NCBI GenBank assembly: GCA_964443845.1
Contig: CAYUFA010000002.1
Coordinates: forward strand, 48,975 to 112,974
Source of the DNA: UBA9214 sp964443845
Lineage (GTDB): Bacteria > Pseudomonadota > Gammaproteobacteria > UBA9214
Reading direction: 5' to 3'
DNA length: 64,000 nt
The translations under genes were made by a program, and so were the position numbers. Positions 25,033 to 34,039 of this stretch are shown in pieces (the first letter of the stretch is position 1; every line of letters starts with the position of its first letter). The notes under the pieces are model-generated. The model did not search any database and was not told where the DNA came from. It saw only the letters and a list, made by a program, of their open reading frames with translations.

Positions 25033-27075
25033 CTAGGCGTTGACGACGCGCGCCACTTCTTCCAGCGTGGTCCTGCCCATGCGTACGTGCTCGAGACCGT
25101 CTGCGTGCAGGTTCCGGAAGTTGCGTTCCCTGAGACAGGCATTGAGTTCGTCACGGCCGGGATTGGTGGTAAGCAGGCGCTGCAGCGGTTCGTCGATCCG
25201 GAGCACTTCGTGAATACCCATGCGGCCGCGATAGCCGGAGTCGTAGCATTCGCTGCAACCGCGGCCGCGCGCCAGCTGTACCTGGCCGCTCCAGCCGAAG
25301 CGTGCGGCCAGCTCCGGTTCCGCCAGGTACTGGGTCTTGCAGGCCGGACAGATGGTACGCACCAGGCGTTGCGCCACCACGCCGATCAGGGCGGACGACA
25401 GCAGGTAGGGCTCGACCTCCATTTCGATCATGCGGGAGATTGCACCGATTGCGTGGTTGGTATGCAGGGTGGACAGCACGATGTGACCGGTGAGTGCCGC
25501 CTGGATCGAGATTTCGGCGGTTTCCCGGTCGCGGATTTCGCCGACCATGATGATGTCCGGATCCTGGCGCAGGGTATGGCGCAGGATGGTCGAGAAACCG
25601 AGGCCGATACTGTCATGCACCTCGTTCTGGTTGACGATATCGAGCTGGTATTCCACCGGGTCCTCGATCGTGACGATGTTCTTTTCCATGCTGTTCAGAT
25701 AGTTCAGCGCCGCATACAGCGAGGTGGTCTTGCCGCTGCCGGTCGGCCCGGTAGCCAGGATCAGTCCGTTGCTGCTGTCGAGCAGGGACTTGAACAGAGC
25801 GAGGTTGTCGCTGCTCATACCGAGCCGGTCGATGTCCAGCAGTGCGTGGTTCTTGTCCAGTACGCGCAGTACGATCTTCTCCCCGAACAGCCCCGGCAGG
25901 GAGCTGAAGCGCAGGTCGACCGCGCGACCGCGGGTGTGTACCTGGATGCGGCCGTCCTGGGGCATGCGCCGCTCGGCGATATCCAGGTTGGCCATCACCT
26001 TGAGGCGCGAGACGATCGCCGGGTGGTATTCGGCGCTGAGCGTGGTGACCTCGTACAACACGCCGTCGATGCGGTAGCGGATACGCGTCATGTGGCGAGA
26101 GGGTTCGATGTGAATGTCGCTGGCACCGTCACGGATCGCGCGCTGGATCAGCGAGTTGACCAGGTTGATGATCGGGCTGCCTTCCGCCATCTCGTCGATC
26201 ACGGCATAGTCGTCCCGGACCGGGTTCTCGACCACGGCAAAGTCGGCGTCGACATCTCCGGCCAGTTCGAGACTGTCCGTCTTGCCGGAGAAGGCATCGG
26301 CGAAGGCGTTCTGGATCTCCTCGTGCCGGGCAATGACCGGTTTGATCTGGTAGCCGGTGAACTGCTCGATTTCATCGAATACCGGGATGGCCTGCGGGTC
26401 GGAAGTCGCCAGGAACAGGGTGCCGCGGAGCTTCTGCAGCGGCAGCACCTGCAGTCGCTTGGCCATGCGCGGGCTGACCAGCGGCACGACATCCGGGTCG
26501 TAGATGCCGGTGCGCAACCGTATGCACGGGACCCCGAGCTGTTCGCCGAGCGCTTCCAGCATGCTCTGCTCGGATACCCAGCCCTTCTCGATGATGATCT
26601 GGCCGAGGCGCCGGTTGGAGCGGCTCTGCAGCGCGATCGCCTCGGTGATGCGTTCCTCGGTGAGCAGTCCGCGTTCCAGCAGGATGTCGCCCAGGCGCTG
26701 CCGGGTCTGCGTCCCGGCCGGCGCCTGCGGCTGTTCCCGGTCCATGACCGGGACGTAGCGCTCGAAGGCCGTAATGCGCAGGATGTCGGTGACCAGGGTG
26801 TTGGCGTTGGTCAGTTTCAGCCAGCCACCGTGGCGTACCGCCCGCTCCTGCAGGTCGACCAGGGCCTCGAGGGCAATGCTGTTCAGGGTGCGTACCGAGC
26901 CGAGATCCACCACCAGTCGGGTGTCGCCAAGCCGCAGGCAGTCACCGGCCGCGGCGATCAGCAGCTCGATATCGGCGGCGTTCAGCAGGGATGAGCGCGG
27001 TGCCAGCAGGGTGGTCACCCCGACCCGGGTACGCAGCACGTCCTGCGGGTTTGCGGCGGGCTGCGGTGCGTTCAT
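25033..27075 (-). CDS. mshE: Pilus extension ATPase with N-terminal STAS and MshEN c-di-GMP domains
   Basis: A 680-residue PilB/GspE/MshE-type ATPase. Residues about 10-112 form a STAS domain (DLGSVRTLNSIALEALVDLQ; candidate phospho-site S66). Residues 125-185 form a tandem MshEN cyclic-di-GMP domain: two copies beginning RLG (127-129 and 156-158), each about 24 residues, separated by exactly five residues. The GspE_N region, the Asp box, Walker A GPTGSGKTT (443-451), Walker B and a CPAC/CSEC zinc site follow, so hexameric motor function is expected. MshE of Vibrio has the MshEN domain but begins without STAS. The gene lies between an EAL protein gene and the platform gene. Confidence 0.93.
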   Translation of the reverse strand: MNAPQPAANPQDVLRTRVGVTTLLAPRSSLLNAADIELLIAAAGDCLRLGDTRLVVDLGSVRTLNSIALEALVDLQERAVRHGGWLKLTNANTLVTDILRITAFERYVPVMDREQPQAPAGTQTRQRLGDILLERGLLTEERITEAIALQSRSNRRLGQIIIEKGWVSEQSMLEALGEQLGVPCIRLRTGIYDPDVVPLVSPRMAKRLQVLPLQKLRGTLFLATSDPQAIPVFDEIEQFTGYQIKPVIARHEEIQNAFADAFSGKTDSLELAGDVDADFAVVENPVRDDYAVIDEMAEGSPIINLVNSLIQRAIRDGASDIHIEPSRHMTRIRYRIDGVLYEVTTLSAEYHPAIVSRLKVMANLDIAERRMPQDGRIQVHTRGRAVDLRFSSLPGLFGEKIVLRVLDKNHALLDIDRLGMSSDNLALFKSLLDSSNGLILATGPTGSGKTTSLYAALNYLNSMEKNIVTIEDPVEYQLDIVNQNEVHDSIGLGFSTILRHTLRQDPDIIMVGEIRDRETAEISIQAALTGHIVLSTLHTNHAIGAISRMIEMEVEPYLLSSALIGVVAQRLVRTICPACKTQYLAEPELAARFGWSGQVQLARGRGCSECYDSGYRGRMGIHEVLRIDEPLQRLLTTNPGRDELNACLRERNFRNLHADGLEHVRMGRTTLEEVARVVNA

Positions 27076-27133
27076 GGACGCATCCTCCGGGCCGGCGGCC
27101 GGTGCCGGCCGGGGCCGGGCGGGACGAGGTACA

Positions 27134-29284
27134 TTATCCGGCCCTCGTGGCCGTGCGGCTGCCGGGGATCGCGGCGAGGTAGTCCTGCAGCAGCTGCGGC
27201 TGGTGGATGCCGTAGCCCTGCAGGTAATCGACGCCCATCATGCGCAGGCGGTCGGCAAGCTCCCGGTTTTCGACGTACTCCGCTACCGTGGACAGTCCCA
27301 TGATATGGCTGATCTGGATGATCGAGGCGACCATCGCATGGGCAACCTGGTCGTGCAGTATTTCCCGAATGAAGGAGCCGTCGATCTTGACGAAGTCGAC
27401 CGGCAGCTCGCGCAGGTAGCTGAACGAACTCAGACCGGTGCCGAAGTCGTCGAGCGAGAAGCGGCAGCCGAGTGTGCGCAGCCGGTTGATCATGCCAAGC
27501 GCCACCTGGCGGTTGCCGATGGCGACCGTTTCGGTCACCTCGAAGCAGATGCTTGCCGGTGCGATGGCATGTTCCTGCAGCTTGTGCTCGATAAAATCCC
27601 CCAGCTGGGTGTCGGCCAGGGACTGGCCGGACAGGTTGATCGAGGTGATGCCGGAGCGGATACCGGCGGCGGCCAGATGCGCGAGGGTGGCATTGATGAC
27701 CCAGCGGTCGAGTTGCATCATCAGGCCGAACTTCTCAGCCACCTGGATGAACTGGTCGGGCCGGATGATCGACCCGTCTTTACCGCTCATGCGTACCAGG
27801 ATCTCCATGTGGTAGCGTTCCCGGGAGGCTGCGACCGGCTGGATGGTCTGGCAATACAGCAGCAGGGAATCGTCACGCATGGCCTCCCGGACCCGGGTGA
27901 CGATCTGCATGTCCTGCCGGTGGGCCAGCAGCTCCGCGTCGTCGGGACGGTAGAGCTGGATCTGCTCACTGCCGCCCTTCCTGGCGGTCAGGCGCGCCAG
28001 TTCCGCGGTTTCCAGCAAGTCGTCGACACTGTAGCCGCCATTATCGACCGGGGTGATCCCCGTGTTGATCAGGACATCGATACGGTTGCCGTACCATTCG
28101 ATACTGGATTGTCTGACGCGTTCGGCGAGCTTGTGGGCGATCATCCGTGCCTGGTCGGCGTTGCACTGTTTCAGCAGCACGGAGAAGCGTCCCTCTCCCT
28201 TGTAGCAGATGATGTCCGAGCTGCGCAGGCTGCCGGTCAGCATACCGGCGATGTGTTCAATGACATGGTCGCCGGCCGTGCGACCGTAATTGTCGTTCAC
28301 GACACGTAACTGGTGGAGGTCGACGTCCAGCAGGCAGAGCGGGATGTCCGCCGGGTCCGGCTGTTCCAGTGCATGCTGCAGGGCGTGGCGGAACGGCTGC
28401 AGGTTCATCAGGTGGGTCAGTGAATCGAAATTGAGCTGGTTGATTTTCTCGATCTTGTGCGCGATCACTGCCAGCAGGCTGCGATCGCTGTTGTAGAAGT
28501 CCTTCCGGTGCGGCTGGTTCAGGCACACGAACATGCCTTCCAGTTGTGCCCGGCTGTTGAGCAGCGGGAAGGCCAGCAGTTTGCAGTGGATGGCATAACG
28601 TCCCCCGTCCGGGCTGTTGTCCAGGATCCCGGCCTTGCTCCGGTGCATCACCGGCAGCAGGTCCTGTTCAAGCCAGTGCATCACTTCGTCCGTGTTCCAG
28701 GCGTTGCCGGACTCGCCCGTGGCACACAGCCGTTGTTCCTGTTGCGGGCAGATCAGGGCGACCAGGTCGACATCGACATGTTCAATGTAGTGATCGAGCA
28801 GGTGGCGGATGTTGTCGTGGTTGTGGATGAAGCCCGTGGACCGGTCCTGCGAGTCGTAGACGAGATTGAGTTCCTCGTAACGAACATACAGTTCCGTGGC
28901 CATGTCATTCAGTTCCTGCTGCAGGCGATATTCATTGCCGATCAGCCCGGCAATCCGCACGAGGCTGGCCGGTTCCGGCTGGTCGCGGGCCGGAAAGTGG
29001 CCGACCAGCATGCCCGCCAGCCGGTCGGCATGGTCATGGATCCCGCAGCTCCAGGTGCTGCCGCTGTCGCCGACCCGCACGCGGCAGCGTACATCCGGGT
29101 CGTCCGCGACCGCTGCCTCCGCCGGCGGTGCGAGGGACGGCGGCTCCGGCATGCCGTCGGGGCCGGCAACCAGTACTTCACCGGTGGCGTTGCACAGCCA
29201 GAACCCGGCTGCGTCGGGGTATGCCTGCTGCAACAGGGCGAAATACGGCTCGAGTTCGAGTCCGCTCAGCGTTTCGACAGACAT
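27134..29284 (-). CDS. GAF-like/degenerate GGDEF/EAL cyclic-di-GMP phosphodiesterase
   Basis: A 716-residue cytoplasmic protein. About residues 125-280 look like a GAF sensor, 285-440 a GGDEF domain and 455-705 an EAL domain. The GGDEF motif is replaced by GEGRF (363-367), so cyclase activity is unlikely. The EAL side keeps the metal and catalytic set: E494 in EILVR, N550 in SINLSG, E582/E585 in FEVTET, D612-D613 in LDDFGTG and K633 in VKIDG. It should hydrolyse cyclic-di-GMP. It overlaps the response regulator gene by 19 bp and lies 58 bp upstream of the ATPase gene, so it probably tunes the MshEN receptor locally. Confidence 0.9.
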   Translation of the reverse strand: MSVETLSGLELEPYFALLQQAYPDAAGFWLCNATGEVLVAGPDGMPEPPSLAPPAEAAVADDPDVRCRVRVGDSGSTWSCGIHDHADRLAGMLVGHFPARDQPEPASLVRIAGLIGNEYRLQQELNDMATELYVRYEELNLVYDSQDRSTGFIHNHDNIRHLLDHYIEHVDVDLVALICPQQEQRLCATGESGNAWNTDEVMHWLEQDLLPVMHRSKAGILDNSPDGGRYAIHCKLLAFPLLNSRAQLEGMFVCLNQPHRKDFYNSDRSLLAVIAHKIEKINQLNFDSLTHLMNLQPFRHALQHALEQPDPADIPLCLLDVDLHQLRVVNDNYGRTAGDHVIEHIAGMLTGSLRSSDIICYKGEGRFSVLLKQCNADQARMIAHKLAERVRQSSIEWYGNRIDVLINTGITPVDNGGYSVDDLLETAELARLTARKGGSEQIQLYRPDDAELLAHRQDMQIVTRVREAMRDDSLLLYCQTIQPVAASRERYHMEILVRMSGKDGSIIRPDQFIQVAEKFGLMMQLDRWVINATLAHLAAAGIRSGITSINLSGQSLADTQLGDFIEHKLQEHAIAPASICFEVTETVAIGNRQVALGMINRLRTLGCRFSLDDFGTGLSSFSYLRELPVDFVKIDGSFIREILHDQVAHAMVASIIQISHIMGLSTVAEYVENRELADRLRMMGVDYLQGYGIHQPQLLQDYLAAIPGSRTATRAG

Positions 29285-29676
29285 GCCTCGTCATCCCCTG
29301 GTATGTCCGGCTGGAAATGCCGCTCGAGAATCTCGAGCAGGCGCTTGATGCTGACCGGTTTCTCCAGGAAACCGATGTTGCCGAATGCCCGCAGCCGGCC
29401 GCGCAACTCGTCTTCCGCACGGGCGGTCAGGACAAGGATGTTGAATTTCCGCCCGGGCAGCTTCTCAATGATGTTCCGGCACAATTCGATGCCGTTCATG
29501 TGCGGCATATCGATGTCGCAGATGAGCACGTCGGGCGGGCTGGCCAGCACCTTCTCCAGGGCCTTCCTGCCGTCACCGGAATCGTCCACCGCGTAGCCGG
29601 CGCGCGACAGGGCCAGCTTCAGGATGCGGATGACATGCGGCTCATCGTCCACGAGCAGGATGCGTTTCGTGCTCAT
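29266..29676 (-). CDS. Receiver-only response regulator
   Basis: A 136-residue CheY-like protein with no output domain. The acidic pocket VDDEP (residues 9-13), the phospho-acceptor D54 in LICDIDMPHMNG, the T in VLTAR and the lysine in LEKPVS are all present. It overlaps the histidine kinase gene by 4 bp and should be its direct phosphorylation target. Output is probably by protein contact, for example with the EAL protein or the STAS domain of the ATPase; this is inference. Confidence 0.9.
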   Translation of the reverse strand: MSTKRILLVDDEPHVIRILKLALSRAGYAVDDSGDGRKALEKVLASPPDVLICDIDMPHMNGIELCRNIIEKLPGRKFNILVLTARAEDELRGRLRAFGNIGFLEKPVSIKRLLEILERHFQPDIPGDDEACLSKR

Positions 29677-31529
29677 ACCGCCTCCTTCAGGAGACCGGAT
29701 TCCTTGTTGAACTCGATGACGAACTCGGACCCCGCGCCGGGCGTGCTCCGGACCGTCAGGGTGCCGTGATGCAGGTGGACGATTTCCCGTACCAGCGCCA
29801 GGCCCAGGCCATGCCCGCTGCGGCCTTCCATCGCGGGGCCTTGCGAGCGGTAAAACTTGTCGAAGATGTGTTCCTGCTCCTCGGCGGCAATGCCGATACC
29901 CGTGTCCTGCACCGTGATCCGCACGGTCTGCTCGATTTCTTCCGCCGCCAGGCGTACCAGGCCGTCGTCGTTGCTGTACTTGATCGCGTTGGTCAGCAGG
30001 TTGTTGATGGCGATGCGGATCAGCTCCTTGTCCAGTGCCACCGGGCTGATGTCCCTGGGCAGGTCAAGCTTGAAGCCGAGTCGCTTGCCGTGACCGCTGC
30101 GCGCACAGGCGTTGAACGTGTCCTCGAGCAGTTCCCGCAAGCGCACGCGCTTGCGCTCGATGGCAATGGTCCCGCTCTCGATCTTGGTGATGCTGAGAAT
30201 ATTGTTGATCAGCAGCGCCACGCGCTCGACCTCGTCATGGATCACGTTGGCGGCCTCGATACGGAAGGCCGGGTCCTTGCCGTCCTCGCCCTGCAGCATC
30301 TCACTGTACATGGACAGCACGTTGAGCGGTGTCTTGAGCTCGTGCGACACGTGTGCGACGAACTCGGCGCCGATGTTCCTGACCAGCTTGTTCTCACTGA
30401 CATCGCGGAACACCAGCAGGGTCCCGGTCAGGATCGTGGAGTCCTGCGGCGAAAACATGGGGCAGGACGTTACCGCAAATGTCTTGTCCGGCATGGCGGC
30501 GGGCGCGAATTCCAGTGACTCGACGCGGAGGCCCTGGTTGTTTTCACCGCTCACGTGCATCAGGAACTGCAATAACCCGCGCTCGTTGCACCATTTTCCC
30601 GGCCTGTGGCCGACGATCCTGTCTGCCGGCACGTCCAGCAGCCGGGTAGCCGCACTGTTGCACAGAATGGCGGCCCCGCCCTCGTCCAGCACCACGAGCC
30701 CGTCCGGGAACGACTGCAGCACGGATTCGATACGCGTGCGCCGGTAGCTGAGCAGCTTGGTCGAGGTCTCCAGTTTCGAGCGGTCGGTTTCGAGGCGCTG
30801 GATGCGCGACTGTGCGACCTCGATGAACTGGTTGCAGCGGCCGATGAATGCCTGCATGTCTGCGTCGGGCTGGTACCTGGCCGTGGCCGGTGTGTCGCGG
30901 TTCAGCAGGGACTCGAGCCGGCCGTTGACCTGGCGCAGTGGATGCACCTCGCGGCGTAACAGCAGGTAGCACAGCGTGGTCAGCAGGAAGATCGGCAGGG
31001 CGAAGCTGGCGACCGTGGTGATCTGGGCCCGGCTCAGCCCGACCTCCGGTGTGAAGTACCCCAGCAGGACGTGCCCGGCCAGGGTCCCGCCGTCGAACAG
31101 CGGGGCGTGGTATTCGATGACCGATGCTCCGTCCACCGGCAGCCGTACCTTGCGCTGACCGATCCAGCCGGTTGGATCCGCCGGCAGCGCCATGGCCGGG
31201 ATCTCGATACCACCGGCGGCGACTTCCTCGACCGGCTTGCCGCGGGTATCCAGCACCGCCAGGTAGGCGAGCCCGGAACCCTGCTGGGTTTGCTGCAGTA
31301 CCGCGAGCATGCCGGCCCTGCCCGGCGCCGAAACGAATTGCGCATAGGGTATCCGTGACAGGATGCGCGCCAGGCTGCTGCCCTGTTCATTCATGTGCAT
31401 GAGCGTGTCGCGCTGCTGGTAACGCAGCAGCAGCACGATCGTCACGCTGATGACGGCCAGGGCGGCGGTGATCATGATCAGGCCCAGGCGCTCTTTCTTC
31501 CACGCCCTGGCAAGTTTCTGGAGCAACAT
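29673..31529 (-). CDS. Membrane sensor histidine kinase
   Basis: A 618-residue kinase. Membrane segments lie at about residues 17-36 and 174-191 and flank a periplasmic sensor region of roughly 140 residues. A short HAMP-like/coiled-coil linker and a PAS domain (about 262-380, VLQSFPDGLVVLDEGGAA) follow. The dimerisation box VAHVSHELKTPLNVL has the phospho-histidine H396. The ATPase domain keeps the N, G1 (DTGIGIA), F and G2 (GHGLGLAL) boxes. It is the first gene of the pilus-linked transcription unit and overlaps the response regulator gene. The stimulus is unknown. Confidence 0.92.
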   Translation of the reverse strand: MLLQKLARAWKKERLGLIMITAALAVISVTIVLLLRYQQRDTLMHMNEQGSSLARILSRIPYAQFVSAPGRAGMLAVLQQTQQGSGLAYLAVLDTRGKPVEEVAAGGIEIPAMALPADPTGWIGQRKVRLPVDGASVIEYHAPLFDGGTLAGHVLLGYFTPEVGLSRAQITTVASFALPIFLLTTLCYLLLRREVHPLRQVNGRLESLLNRDTPATARYQPDADMQAFIGRCNQFIEVAQSRIQRLETDRSKLETSTKLLSYRRTRIESVLQSFPDGLVVLDEGGAAILCNSAATRLLDVPADRIVGHRPGKWCNERGLLQFLMHVSGENNQGLRVESLEFAPAAMPDKTFAVTSCPMFSPQDSTILTGTLLVFRDVSENKLVRNIGAEFVAHVSHELKTPLNVLSMYSEMLQGEDGKDPAFRIEAANVIHDEVERVALLINNILSITKIESGTIAIERKRVRLRELLEDTFNACARSGHGKRLGFKLDLPRDISPVALDKELIRIAINNLLTNAIKYSNDDGLVRLAAEEIEQTVRITVQDTGIGIAAEEQEHIFDKFYRSQGPAMEGRSGHGLGLALVREIVHLHHGTLTVRSTPGAGSEFVIEFNKESGLLKEAV

Positions 31530-31802
31530 ACCGGTTCCGTCGGTTCCAACGTTATCCTGCCTGTTAGCGGCGGAAAGTGATGTTGCTTGAATGGCTTAGC
31601 TGTGCCTGCCGCGGGCTCTGGAAGGTCGGTTGCGAGCCGTGGGCGGGGACTTGCCGGGGCCGGGCGCCCGGTGGCGGGAAAGCGGGACAAGCCCCTGATC
31701 GGAATACGCAAACAGGTTCTGCGGTGCGGCGGGCGCCCGGCGCTATCGTCGCCTGCGCGGGCCTGTGTAGAATAGCGCATCATTTGAGAAGGGGATCTCC
31801 GG
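31530..31802. promoter_or_regulatory. Divergent promoter region between the kinase/pilus operon and the Sel1-repeat gene
   Basis: A 273-bp intergenic region separates the start of the minus-strand kinase-pilus unit from the plus-strand Sel1 gene. A possible -10 element TAGAAT lies at 31768-31773 for the plus-strand gene, followed by a GAAGGGGA ribosome binding site near 31788-31795. No clear sigma-54 or other operator was seen for the pilus side. Confidence 0.4.
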
Positions 31803-33154
31803 GTGGTGCCATCATCCACGCGAACGCTGGCGGTCGTAACGTGGCTGTTGTGTGCTGCCGGGCCGGCGCAGGCCGGCTGGCAGCAGGCGTTGCAGGCCTG
31901 GCGGGACGGGGATCATGCCAGCGCGCTGCAGGACTGGCTGGCGCTGGCGGAAGCCGGCGACAGCACGGCCCGCTACAACAGCGCCGTCCTGATCATGGAC
32001 GAGCCGGAGCTGACCACGGACCCGCACAAGGCCCTGGACCTGCTGCAGCAGGCCGCAGCCACTGGCAACAACGATGCCCGTTTCTGCCTGGGATACCTCT
32101 ACGACACCGGCACCCTGGTCGCGCGCGACGAATCGCGTGCGGTCTACTGGTACCGCATGGCGGCGGACGGCGGATATGCCGCGGCGCGCTTCAACCTGGC
32201 ATTGCGCTACCGNNNNNNNNNNNNNNNNNNNNNNNNNNNNNNNNNNNNNNNNNNNNNNNNNNNNNNNNNNNNNNNNNNNNNNNNNNNNNNNNNNNNNNNN
32301 NNNNNNNNNNNNTGGCGGCGGACGGCGGATATGCCGCGGCGCGCTTCAACCTGGCATTGCGCTACCGTGCGCAGGGGGATGTCGCAGCGGCCGATGCACT
32401 GCTGCGCGCGGCGGCCGGGCAGGGACTGGCACAGGCGCAGTTCCTGCTGGCGCAACAGCGGGTGCAGCATGTGGCTGGCAAGGACTCGATGGCGCAGGCC
32501 GTGGCGCTGTACCGGCAGGCCGCCGAACAGGGCTATGCACCCGCACAGCGCATGCTGGGGGTCGCCCTGCTGGAAGGTGCCGGGATCGATGAGAACGACG
32601 CGCGGGCCGTGCACTGGCTGACCCGCGCGGCCAACCAGGACGACCCGGTGGCCGAGTATTACCTGGGCATGCTGTATCGCACCGGCAAGGGCGTCGCGGC
32701 CCGCCCCGGGCAGGCGGCACGCTGGCTGCAGGCCGCCGCCCGGCAGGGCAACGCGTCGGCCCGGTACAACCTGGGCCTGCTGTATCGGGACGGCGTCGGT
32801 GTGGAACAGAGCGACCAGGCGGCGGCGCGCTGGTATCGTGCCGCCGCCGACCAGGGTGATGCGCGCGCGCAGAACAATCTCGGCAGTGCCTACGTGAACG
32901 GGCGCGGGGTACCGATGGATCTGGTGCTGGCACACATGTGGTTCAACCTGGCCGCGGCCAACGGCAACGAGAATGGCCGCCGCAACCGCGATGTGCTGGC
33001 GGCCCGGCTCGATGCGAATCAGCTGGCCGAGGCGCAGCGGCTGGCGCGGGACTGGTTTGCCGCCCATGCAGTGCCGCTCCCGCCGTTCGCGGACAGACAG
33101 GCTGTGGCCAGCGGGTCCGGGGCGGCCGCGGCCGGGCGGGGTGTTGGACAATGA
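31803..33154 (+). CDS. Secreted Sel1-repeat (SEL1-like TPR) protein, interrupted by a scaffold gap
   Basis: A secreted protein with a signal peptide (cleavage near GPAQAG, residue 25) and at least eight Sel1-like repeats of about 36 residues (for example ARFCLGYLYDTGTLVARDES, AEYYLGMLYRTGKGVAARPG, ARYNLGLLYRDGVGVEQSDQ, AQNNLGSAYVNGRGVPMDLV). Such repeats are protein-interaction scaffolds. The gene contains 100 N at 32213-32312, and the 55 bases on either side are identical. Removing the N run plus one copy (155 bases) gives one uninterrupted frame of 399 codons, about 398 residues. The start is GTG at 31803 or 31806. The gene overlaps the following lipoprotein gene (ATGA). Confidence 0.85.
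32158..32367. repeat. 55-bp exact duplication flanking a 100-N scaffold gap
   Basis: Bases 32158-32212 and 32313-32367 are identical, and between them lie exactly 100 N. This is the pattern of two contigs whose ends overlap by 55 bases but were scaffolded with a default gap instead of being merged. It is an assembly artefact and not a biological repeat, because merging the copies restores the reading frame. Confidence 0.85.
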
Positions 33155-33783
33155 GGCCGGGATCCCGGACGGCCCCGCGGGTGCACAAGGGTGGATTGCT
33201 GTTGCTCGCGGGACTGCTGGGTGCCTGCGCCGGGCATGCCCCGCTGCCTGCGCAGCGTGTCGCCACCGCGGCCGCACCCACCGCTACCCGGGAGCAGCGC
33301 CTGCAGGCGCTCGAGTCCCGGGTGGACCGGCTGGCGCACCGCCTGGATCAACTGCAGGGCGCATCCGGCAATCCGGTGACCAGGCAATCCGGCCCGCCGG
33401 TGCCCGTTGCCCTGCAGCCGATCCGCCCGCAGCTCGTACTGGCACCACGGGCGGCGCAACCGGTCCGGGCGACACCCGCCAGGCCCGCTCCACCGCCCCG
33501 GCCTGCGCCGTTGCAACCCCGGGAACCGGCCCGGTCGCCTCCACGCCATGGTGGCTGGGTGATCAACCTGGCCTCATATACCAGCCGCCACTATGCCGCG
33601 GACAAGCTGGCCACCTTCGTCGCGGCCGGCGTGCCGGCGGAGCAGGTCGAGGCGCAGGTCAACGGAACCACCGTCTATCGCCTGCGCGTCGCCGGTTTCC
33701 CGTCCTACCGTGCCGCCAGTGCCCAGGCCGAGGCAATCCAGGCCCGACTCGGCCTGCAGGAAACCTGGATCGCCAGACGCTGA
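33151..33783 (+). CDS. SPOR-domain lipoprotein
   Basis: A 210-residue lipoprotein: lipobox LGAC with C26, a short coiled coil (about 45-65, LQALESRVDRLAHRLDQLQG), a Pro/Arg/Ala-rich linker, and a C-terminal SPOR domain (about 136-207, WVINLASYTSRHYAADKLA to VYRLRVAGFPSYRAA). SPOR domains bind denuded glycan strands of peptidoglycan, often at the division site. The start codon overlaps the Sel1 gene stop by 4 bp, so the pair is likely co-expressed and may act together at the cell envelope. Confidence 0.85.
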   Translation: MRPGSRTAPRVHKGGLLLLAGLLGACAGHAPLPAQRVATAAAPTATREQRLQALESRVDRLAHRLDQLQGASGNPVTRQSGPPVPVALQPIRPQLVLAPRAAQPVRATPARPAPPPRPAPLQPREPARSPPRHGGWVINLASYTSRHYAADKLATFVAAGVPAEQVEAQVNGTTVYRLRVAGFPSYRAASAQAEAIQARLGLQETWIARR

Positions 33784-34039
33784 GTGCGTCGCGCCGGTCG
33801 TGACGATCTCCGCCGGTATCCGGCACACGGCCGGGTAACGTTCCGGCCGGGTGGACAGGGTGAAGCGTCGCGTTGATCACCCGGGCTTCCTCCGCCTTCC
33901 TGCCGCGTCCATGCCCCGTTTCCCGGTATTGACTGAGGTCAAGTGCAGCGGGAATCGCACCTGTGCAGGTCCCTTGCAGCGCATTGCACGTCGCGGCACG
34001 GCGATATACTTTGAACGTCGGATTGCGGAGGAAGCCGTC
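33784..34039. promoter_or_regulatory. Intergenic region with a possible promoter for the DUF3775 gene
   Basis: In this 256-bp region TTGCAC (33984-33989) and TATACT (34005-34010), separated by 15 bp, make a weak sigma-70-like promoter about 30 bp upstream of the next ATG. The spacer is short. Nothing else of note was seen. Confidence 0.35.

Noticed and set aside
25087..26994. Plus-strand open frame of 635 codons
   Set aside because: It is antisense to the ATPase gene, which has clear Walker, MshEN and zinc motifs.
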